Program-made: the position numbers and the translations under genes
DNA from: CAVZAB01 sp963773155
GTDB taxonomy: Bacteria; Pseudomonadota; Alphaproteobacteria; Rhizobiales; Beijerinckiaceae
Direction of reading: 5' to 3'
Length of the DNA: 64,000 nucleotides
NCBI GenBank assembly: GCA_963773155.1
Contig: CAVZAB010000016.1
Span: forward strand, 1 to 64,000
In this document: in pieces, positions 36,621 through 43,345 of the stretch
How the letters are laid out: each line of letters starts with the position of its first letter
How positions within the stretch are numbered: position 1 is the stretch's first letter
Notes under the pieces: generated by a model
The model's database searches: none
What the model was told of the DNA's origin: nothing
The model's input: only the letters and a program-made list of their open reading frames with translations

Positions 36621-37330
36621 CTGTGTCGTGCAAGAGGCGATCATTGATCTTGACGTTGCCCTCAGGAACTACAAGTTGCCGGCCCGCCAGGGGCGTTACC
36701 CTCGGTTCAAGACCAGGTTCAGATCGACGCCGGCCTTCTGTGCTGCCAACGAAGCCGGCACCTTTCGGGCCGACGGCAAGAAGATCAAGTTGCCGAGGCT
36801 CGGCTGGATCAGGATGCGCGAAGCGGTGCGCTTTGCCGGTGCGTTGAAGCGGGCGACAATCTCGAAGATCGCCGGCAGGTGGTTCGTGTCGGTGCTGATC
36901 GAGACCGACGATGTCCAGCCGACTGCCAGGCCAGCCAAGGCCCGCACAGTGGGTGTAGACCTCGGCGTGACGAGGTTGGCGATGCTGTCAACGGGCGAGG
37001 CTGTTGCCGGCCCGAAAGCGCATGGCCTGGCATTGAAGAGGTTGCGGCGGGCCAACAAGGCGCTGGCCAGGAAGCGGCGTGGCTCGGCCAATTTCAGGAA
37101 GGCGAAGGCCAGGCTGATCTGCTGTTGCCAGGGTCGCCAATGTGCGCCGGGACGCGCACCATCAGTTGACGCACCGCCTGGCGCACGAGTTTGACAAGAT
37201 AGGGATCGAGCATCTGCGCGTTGCCGGGATGGGAGGAATGGTCATCTGGCGCGGGTGGTGTCGGACGCCGGCTTCGGCGAGTTTCGCCGTCAGGTTTTCG
37301 AGATTTGTGCAGACTTTTCGGAGCGGCTGA
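36621..37330 (+). pseudogene. Truncated TnpB (IS605 OrfB family, RNA-guided nuclease) relic
   Basis: Remnant of an IS200/IS605-type transposon accessory gene. The middle of TnpB is readable: YPRFKTRFRSTPAF, KIKLPRLGWIRM, ISKIAGRWFVSVLIE and the RuvC-I strand VGVDLGVTRLAMLSTGE with its catalytic Asp, then LRRANKALARKRRGSANFRKAKAR (in part). A frame shift follows, then RVANVRRDAHHQLTHRLA-HEFDKIGIEHLRVAGM, a deletion, and SDAGFGEFRRQ. The N-terminal helix-turn-helix, the RuvC-II/III residues and the zinc ribbon are missing, so it cannot be active. No tnpA is near. Confidence 0.82.
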
Positions 37331-37948
37331 CTATTCCATCACCGCCGCCTTCAGGATGCAGACCATGGTCGCGTGGGCCGGCTTTTTTGACAGGTTGCGG
37401 ATGAGGTGCGGACGGTCGCAACGGTAGCGCAGCGTGTCGCCGGTACGCGCAACATCGACATCGCCGCCGACCTCGACTTCCAGCTCGCCCTCGAGCACCG
37501 AAAGGCACTCGATCGAGCCGCGCTGATGCGGATCGGACTCGAGCACGCCGCCCGGTTCGGCCCGAAAATCATACCATTGCAGCCATTCGACCGTTTTGAT
37601 CCAGCCGATGATGGCGAGCCGGCATTTCCCATCATCCGATACCAAAATTGGCGTGTCCGCGCGGCTCGATTTCTCGACAAAGGGTTCGTCCTCGGCCGCC
37701 TGGAGGACCTTTTCGATCGAAACATCAAGAGCCTGGCTCAGCCGCCATATCGTTGCCAGCGTCGGATTGGTTTCATTGCGCTCGATCTGGCTGATGATCG
37801 ATTTGGCGACGCCGGATTGCCCGGCGAGTTCCGACAGGGAGAGATTATAGGCCTTGCGCAGGCGCTGAATAGTCTTGCCCAGCTGGCCCGATAGTGCGAC
37901 CGCGCCAGCCTCGAGCACCTTGACCTTGTCTTTGCCTTCGATACCCAT
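37331..37948 (-). CDS. XRE family regulator with C-terminal cupin domain
   Basis: Regulator of 205 residues. The N-terminal helix-turn-helix is at about 24-80 (IQRLRKAYNLSLSELAGQSG and VAKSIISQIERNETNPTLAT), the cupin sensory domain at about 125-200 (EPGGVLESDPHQRGSIECLS, GDTLRYRCDRPHLIRN). Such proteins (PuuR/SutR-like) control amine, sulfur or amino-acid genes after binding a small ligand. It is divergent from the TnpB relic and lies in the same direction as a DMT transporter, 75 bases away from its end. Confidence 0.92.
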   Translation of the reverse strand: MGIEGKDKVKVLEAGAVALSGQLGKTIQRLRKAYNLSLSELAGQSGVAKSIISQIERNETNPTLATIWRLSQALDVSIEKVLQAAEDEPFVEKSSRADTPILVSDDGKCRLAIIGWIKTVEWLQWYDFRAEPGGVLESDPHQRGSIECLSVLEGELEVEVGGDVDVARTGDTLRYRCDRPHLIRNLSKKPAHATMVCILKAAVME

Positions 37949-38023
37949 GACCCGGCGTAAGCTCCCCCATTGCGTTTGCGATATTAGCCAATTCCGTTTG
38001 AAATATCGAACGGTTTGCCGCCG

Positions 38024-38986
38024 TCACACGGGCCGACTGGCAATCTCCCGGCGGCTGCCGATCAGACCGAGCTGCTTTTCGCGCCAGATCACGAAAATCC
38101 CGGCCGCCGCGACAATGCTGGCGCCGAGCAGGACCGAGAGCGAGGCGACCTCGTGGAAGACGAATAGACCAATCAGCAGCGCCCAGAGCATCGCAGTATA
38201 ATCAAAAGGTGCGATGACCGAAGCATCGGCGTAGCGGTAGGAATGGGTCATCAGAATCTGACCGACCCCGCCGAGGCTGCCCAAAACGATCAGTAAAGTG
38301 GCATCAAAGGCGCCAGGCATTTGCCAGGCCTGGCCGGCGACGACAGTCGCGCCGGGCATACCCGGCGGCCAGGCGAACGGCAGCGCCGCGGACAGAAGAC
38401 CGAAAAACGTGGTGGTCAGCGAAAAGTAGAACACGATCGCCCCGGTTCCTTCACTCAAGGTGAGCCGGCGCGTCTGAATGGTCGCAATGGCCGAGAATAG
38501 CGCAGAAATCAAAGCGACCGTGGCGCCGAACCGGTTGGTCGGAGCGCCATCGGCATGCGTCTTCGCCCAATGGCTGGACAGCATGATCAATACGCCCAGG
38601 AAACCGACGGCTACGGCGCTCCAACGATAGGCCCGGACCCGCTCGCCGAGGACAAGCGCGGCCAAGACGACGACCATCAGGGGCGCGGCGAAGCCAAAGG
38701 CGGTCGCGTCCGGCAAGGGCAACAATAGAAGGGCCGAAAAGCTCGCCACCATGCCGCAAGACCCGGCAATCCCGCGGCCGATATGGCCGAACACCCGCTG
38801 GGTGTGAATGGCCCGCGGAAATTCGCCGCGTCCGGCCAGCCAGAAAATCAGCACCGGCAGGGCGAAGAGCGATCGGAAGAACACCAGCTCGCCGACCGGA
38901 TAATTCGTGCCGACCGCCTTGACCATCGCCGCCATGATGCTGAAGACGAGCGTCGAGAGGACTTTCAGGCCGATCCCGAACAGCAC
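38024..38986 (-). CDS. EamA/DMT family transporter
   Basis: Integral inner-membrane protein of 320 residues with ten predicted helices in two EamA repeats (about 10-140 and 155-300). Typical short blocks are FRSLFALPVLIFW, PDATAFGFAAPLMVVVLAAL and YRYADASVIAPFDYTAMLWA. Members export metabolites such as amino acids or S-adenosylmethionine-like compounds; the substrate is not clear. The end of the SDR gene is only about four bases from its start, suggesting co-transcription. Confidence 0.9.
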   Translation of the reverse strand: MLFGIGLKVLSTLVFSIMAAMVKAVGTNYPVGELVFFRSLFALPVLIFWLAGRGEFPRAIHTQRVFGHIGRGIAGSCGMVASFSALLLLPLPDATAFGFAAPLMVVVLAALVLGERVRAYRWSAVAVGFLGVLIMLSSHWAKTHADGAPTNRFGATVALISALFSAIATIQTRRLTLSEGTGAIVFYFSLTTTFFGLLSAALPFAWPPGMPGATVVAGQAWQMPGAFDATLLIVLGSLGGVGQILMTHSYRYADASVIAPFDYTAMLWALLIGLFVFHEVASLSVLLGASIVAAAGIFVIWREKQLGLIGSRREIASRPV

Positions 38987-38990
38987 GGAA

Positions 38991-39771
38991 CTAAAAGGCG
39001 CTCGGGAATAAGCCGCCGTCGATCAGGAAGTTCTGGCCAGTAATATAGCCGGCCTGGGCGCTCGCCAGAAACCCGCACAAATGGCCGAATTCTTCGGGCG
39101 TTCCGAAGCGTTTGGCCGGCACTGCCTGCTGCCTCTCCGCGCGCATGGCGGCGACGCTTACCCCCTTGAGTTCGGCCATGCGTGTCGTCGAACCGCGCAG
39201 CCGGTCGGTTTCGAACATGCCCGGCAGGATCTGGTTGATCGTGACATTGGCATGCGCCACCTCGCGTGCAGGTCCGGCCAGAAACGAGGTCAGGCCGGCA
39301 CGGGCGCCCGACGAGAGATCGAGACCGGTGAGCGGCATGCGGACCGAAAGCGATGTAATATTGATAATCCGGCCGAAGCCTCGCTCGACCATGCCGTCGA
39401 TGACCATTTGAATGAGAGCGATCGGGGTCAACATATTGGCCTCGAGGCCGGCAATCATTGCCGGTTTGCGCAAGGCGCGGAAATTGGTCGGCGGCGGGCC
39501 ACCATTGTTGTTGACCAAAATATCGGGTGCAGGACAGGCGGCGAGCAGCGCGGCCCGGCCCTGCTCGGTACTGACGTCTGCGGCGACCGCGCGGACGCTG
39601 GCACCGGTCGAAATCGGCGATCTCGCGCGCGGTTTGCGCCAGCACCGCCGTGTCCCGGCCATTGACCAGGATTTCGCATCCCGCTTCGGCCAGTACCTTG
39701 GCACAGGCCTTGCCTAATCCTCAACTCGAGGCGCATATGATGGCCTTGCGACCGCTAATCCCGAGATCCAT
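38991..39771 (-). pseudogene. Short-chain dehydrogenase/reductase, nonsense codon and frame break
   Basis: SDR-fold oxidoreductase of about 260 residues. It starts MDLGISGRKAIICASS at 39771; the next codon is TGA where the family has Arg (SSRGLG), followed by GLGKACAKVLAEAGCEILVNGRD in the same frame. The forward strand reads AACTC at 39723-39727, and a G at 39723 would give GACTC and CGA. A second break is at 39610-39615 (GAAATC for GAATC). Later parts are typical: NNNGGPPP, INITSLSVRMPLTGLDLSSG, and GQNFLIDGG. The usual Tyr-x3-Lys is replaced by SSGARAG, as in a known SDR subgroup. With both corrections the gene would be intact. Confidence 0.84.
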
Positions 39772-39890
39772 TGTGAGTTTACCCCGTTCGAGAGCCACTC
39801 ATAAGGTTTGTGGCAGATTTGTCATCCGTCTGCCACAGAATCTGGGCAAAAGTCCCATCAACAGCCTGGTTCCAGTTTAGGCGGATCGAA

Positions 39891-40700
39891 ATGACCGGTG
39901 CCGCACATTATCGCAGTCTGTTCATCTCCGACCTGCACCTCGGCTCGAAGGGCTGCCAGGCGGAATTATTCCTAGATTTCCTTCGCCACAATGATGCCAA
40001 CACGATTTTCCTGGTCGGCGACATCATTGACGGCTGGCGGTTGCGGTCGGGCTGGTACTGGCCTCAGGCGCACAATGACGTCGTCCAGAAGTTGTTGCGC
40101 AAGGCCCGCAAGGGCGCCCAGATGATTCTGGTCCCAGGCAACCACGACGAATTCGCCCGCCAGTTCATCGGCCTGAATTTTGGCGGCATTGAAATCATGC
40201 GTCGCGCGATGCACGAAACTGCCGACGGCCGCCGCTTTTTGATCACCCATGGCGACGAATTCGATATTGTCGTGCGCAACGCCCGCTGGCTCGCCTTTTT
40301 CGGCGATTGGGCCTATGACGGCGCGCTGTTCATCAACACCCATTTCAACCATGTTCGCCGGGCGCTTGGCTTTGGCTATTGGTCATTCTCGGCCTGGGCC
40401 AAGCTCAAGGTGAAGAATGCGGTGAATTTCATCGGCGCCTTTGAGACAGCACTCGCCGGCGAGGCGCGTCGACAGGGTGCCGATGGCGTCATTTGCGGCC
40501 ATATTCATCACGCCGTCATCCGTGAGATCGACGGCGTGGTCTACGTCAACGTCGGTGATTTCGTTGAATCCTGCACCGCCGTCGCCGAACATTACGATGG
40601 CAGACTGGAGATTATCCACTGGCTGGTCCCGATCGCCCGCAAGCATCAAGCTGACCACGAGGCAGGAGCGCAGGCGAAAGCCGAGAAAGCCGCGGCCTAA
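39891..40700 (+). CDS. Metallophosphoesterase, UDP-2,3-diacylglucosamine diphosphatase (LpxH)-like
   Basis: Calcineurin-type phosphoesterase of 269 residues. All metal-binding motifs are present: ISDLHLGSKG, FLVGDIIDGW, VPGNHDEFAR, ITHGDEFD and ICGHIHHA. It belongs to the COG2908 group that includes LpxH, the lipid A pathway pyrophosphatase, though alphaproteobacteria often have LpxI for that step, so the true substrate is open. The ATG at 39891 follows a weak ribosome-binding site. The stop overlaps the next start (TAATG), coupling it to the glycosyltransferase. Confidence 0.91.
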   Translation: MTGAAHYRSLFISDLHLGSKGCQAELFLDFLRHNDANTIFLVGDIIDGWRLRSGWYWPQAHNDVVQKLLRKARKGAQMILVPGNHDEFARQFIGLNFGGIEIMRRAMHETADGRRFLITHGDEFDIVVRNARWLAFFGDWAYDGALFINTHFNHVRRALGFGYWSFSAWAKLKVKNAVNFIGAFETALAGEARRQGADGVICGHIHHAVIREIDGVVYVNVGDFVESCTAVAEHYDGRLEIIHWLVPIARKHQADHEAGAQAKAEKAAA

Positions 40701-41738
40701 TGCGCGTATTGGTCGTGACCGACGCCTGGCGGCCGCAGATCAATGGCGTCGTGCACTCGCTAACCGCCCTAGCAGAGGTGGCCGGCCGGCTTGGCGCCGA
40801 AATCGACTTTGTCACGCCGGTAGGCTTCAAGACTTCTGCCCTTGCCGACCTACTCCGATATTAGGATAGCGCTCGCCTCGCGTGCCGAAGTCGCGCGGCG
40901 CATCGAGGCCAGTCTGCCCGATCACGTCCACATTGCGACCGAGGGTCCACTCGGCTTTTTGGCCCGCAGCCATTGCCGCCGCCAAGGCCGTCAGTTCACC
41001 ACCTCCTACCACACAAGATTTCCCGAATATGTCTCGGCGCGAATGCCGATCCCGCTGTCGGTCACCTACGGACTGATGCGGCGCTTCCATAATGCCGGCA
41101 TAGGCACCATGGTCTCGACCGACAGCGTCGCCGCCGAATTGGCCGCACGCGGGTTCAAGCGGTTGCTGCGCTGGTCGCGCGGTGTCGATTCCCATCGCTT
41201 CCGGCCGCGCGACTATTCTATTCTCGATCTGCCGCGACCAATCTTCCTCTATGTCGGCCGGCTTGCCGTCGAAAAGAACGTCGAGGCCTTTCTCGAACTC
41301 GACCTCCCCGGTTCGAAAGTTGTCGTCGGCGAGGGGCCGGCGATGAAGCCGTTGCGTGCCGCCTTCCCGATGGCGCATTTTCTCGGCCTGAAGGTTGACG
41401 ACGAACTTGCCGAAATCTACGCGAGCGCCGACGTTTTTGTCTTTCCAAGTCGCACCGACACGTTTGGCATCGTCCTCCTGGAAGCGCTCGCGAGCGGACT
41501 GCCGGTTGCGGCTTTCCCCGTCGCCGGGCCGATCGACGTGATCGGCCGGCATGGACCCGGCGTTCTCGACGAGAATCTCCAGGAAGCGAGCCGGCGCGCG
41601 CTCGCGATAGCGCGCAGCGAGGCGCGGGCCTTCGCGCTTCGCTATAGTTGGGAGACCTCGGCCCAGCAGTTTTTCGGCAATATCCTCGCGGCGCGGGCCT
41701 GGGCGGAACAGAGAATCGGCATTGCCGACCCGGCCTAG
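40700..41738 (+). CDS. Glycosyltransferase family 4 (GT1-like) protein (one frame break)
   Basis: GT-B fold glycosyltransferase, about 346 residues. It starts MRVLVVTDAWRPQINGVVHSL, the typical N-terminus of this family. GACTTC at 40831-40836 breaks the frame; removal of one T gives GACTC and joins VGFKT to LPLPTYSDIRIALAS. The C-terminal donor-binding domain has RGVDSHRFRPRD, FLYVGRLAVEKNVEAFLEL, VGEGP and the EX7E motif in FPSRTDTFGIVLLEALASGLPV. Its place after the LpxH-like gene suggests work on lipid or envelope glycans. Donor and acceptor are unknown. Confidence 0.9.
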
Positions 41739-42673
41739 CCGGCACTGGCGGGTTTGGCTTTCTTGGGTCGGCCCTCGAGCGGCGGCAACGACAGAAGATA
41801 GGTGGCAATGGCCGCACGATCAGCGTCCGGCAATTGCGACGTATTGCGCACGACGTCGACCATGGACGAGCCGACTGCATCAAAGTTCGGCGTCATGCCG
41901 CTCGCGAGAACCTCGGCAAGATCGTCCTTGGTCCAGGCGCCAATTCCATTTTGATGGGGGGTGATATTCGGCACATAGCCCCGGCCATCGAGGCTCGGCG
42001 CACCGGACAGGCGCGAAATGGCCATTGTCGCACCGAGAAAATTGCGCGGTGTGTGACATTCCCCGCAATGGCCGAGGCCTTCGACCAGATAGCGGCCGCG
42101 ATTCCATAGCACATCGTGCTGCCGATCGGGCGTGAGCGGTCCTGGAATGAAGAACAGCCATTTCCACAGGCCGATCGCCCGCCTTATGTTGAAGGGAAAG
42201 GTCAAGCGATGATCCGCTGCTTTGCCGGCCACTGGTTCGAGTGTTCGAAGGAAAGCGGTCAGATCGCGGACATCTTCCAATCCCATTCTTGTATAGGACG
42301 TGTAGGGAAAGGCCGGAAAATAATGCGTTTCCTTCGGCGAAACGCCGGCCAGCAGGGCATTGGCGAGGTCGTCATCGGTCCAACGGCCGATACCATCGTC
42401 TTGATGGGGTGAAATATTCGGAGCGACAAACGTGCCAAACGGCGAAGCAAGCTCGAGACCGCCGCCGAGCCGCAACCGGTCCGGCTGGCCAGGCGTCGCA
42501 TGACAGGAGGCACAGCCGCCGGCGAAGAAGACAAGGCGGCCGCGTTCAGGATCGCCTGGCGTCTCGACTTCACGGGCTTCAGTCGCGGAGATGCCTCGGG
42601 GCGACGACAGCTGCCAAGCCGCCAGTCCGCCCATTAGGATTAGCGCAATGAGGACGACAATCGCTCTGCGCAT
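41735..42673 (-). CDS. Dihaem cytochrome c
   Basis: Exported electron carrier, 312 residues. An N-terminal hydrophobic segment (about 4-22, AIVVLIALILMGGLAAW) acts as signal or anchor. Two haem-binding sites, CASCH (about residue 54) and CGECH (about 203), define two class-I domains with similar PFGTFVAPNISPHQDDGIG and YVPNITPHQNGIG blocks, as in the cytochrome subunits of aldehyde or gluconate dehydrogenases. It lies in the same direction as the cytochrome c' and the molybdenum hydroxylase gene, and could take electrons from it. The stop overlaps the convergent glycosyltransferase stop. Confidence 0.92.
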   Translation of the reverse strand: MRRAIVVLIALILMGGLAAWQLSSPRGISATEAREVETPGDPERGRLVFFAGGCASCHATPGQPDRLRLGGGLELASPFGTFVAPNISPHQDDGIGRWTDDDLANALLAGVSPKETHYFPAFPYTSYTRMGLEDVRDLTAFLRTLEPVAGKAADHRLTFPFNIRRAIGLWKWLFFIPGPLTPDRQHDVLWNRGRYLVEGLGHCGECHTPRNFLGATMAISRLSGAPSLDGRGYVPNITPHQNGIGAWTKDDLAEVLASGMTPNFDAVGSSMVDVVRNTSQLPDADRAAIATYLLSLPPLEGRPKKAKPASAG

Positions 42674-42688
42674 GGGTTTCGCGCCGGC

Positions 42689-43129
42689 CTACTCCAGCTT
42701 GGCGCGGAAATTCTCGTGGCAGCCGTTACAGGATTTGCTGATGATATCGAACTGAGCCTTCAGCGAGACAAGATCCTTGGTTTGGTTTTGCGCCTCGGCC
42801 ACGCTCTGTTGCATCGTCGCAAATCCCTTGTCGAAAGCAGCCTTGTCCTCCCAGATCTTCGGCAAGGCCTTGGTTTCGCCACCGGTCTTGCTCGTATCGG
42901 GAAAGAGGCCGGGCATTTTTTTGGTGGCCGCCTCGATCGTCACGAAGGACGCCTCGGCCTTGGCAAGATCAAACGGCGCTTGTCCTTTGATCATCTTGCC
43001 GATATCGCGATAGAAGGCCTGGCCAACGCCCTTCATGATCTGCCGGCGCTCAGCGATTACGTCGCCTTCCGCCATCACGGCTCCCGCAACAATAGCGACG
43101 ACAAAACCTGCCAAGAGCATCCGTTTCAT
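42689..43129 (-). CDS. Cytochrome c' / c-556 family protein
   Basis: Exported four-helix-bundle cytochrome of 146 residues. A signal peptide (about 1-20, MKRMLLAGFVVAIVAGAVMA) is followed by helices with the typical start VIAERRQIMKGVGQAF, and the single haem site CNGCH near the C-terminus (KSCNGCHENFRAK). The ATG at 43129 has ACAGGAATC upstream; a longer frame upstream lacks family sequence. Cytochromes c' bind NO or carry electrons. It sits between the dihaem cytochrome gene and the molybdenum hydroxylase gene, all on the minus strand. Confidence 0.92.
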   Translation of the reverse strand: MKRMLLAGFVVAIVAGAVMAEGDVIAERRQIMKGVGQAFYRDIGKMIKGQAPFDLAKAEASFVTIEAATKKMPGLFPDTSKTGGETKALPKIWEDKAAFDKGFATMQQSVAEAQNQTKDLVSLKAQFDIISKSCNGCHENFRAKLE

Positions 43130-43345
43130 GCCTGATTCCTGTTTTCCTGTTGTCTGCGAGGGAAGTTTCGAGGAGAACCGCGATGGCCCATCGGCCGGGT
43201 CGCGCAAAGTGCCACGGCGGCCGCCGAAAACCTTGTCACACCTTCTCACATCTGTGTGAGTTCGTTCATTCTTAAGCACCGATCGGTTGACTGCCAAAAA
43301 CCCAGCCGTGCCGGATGGCGGAGTCTCCTTTGTTGCCAGGCGACG

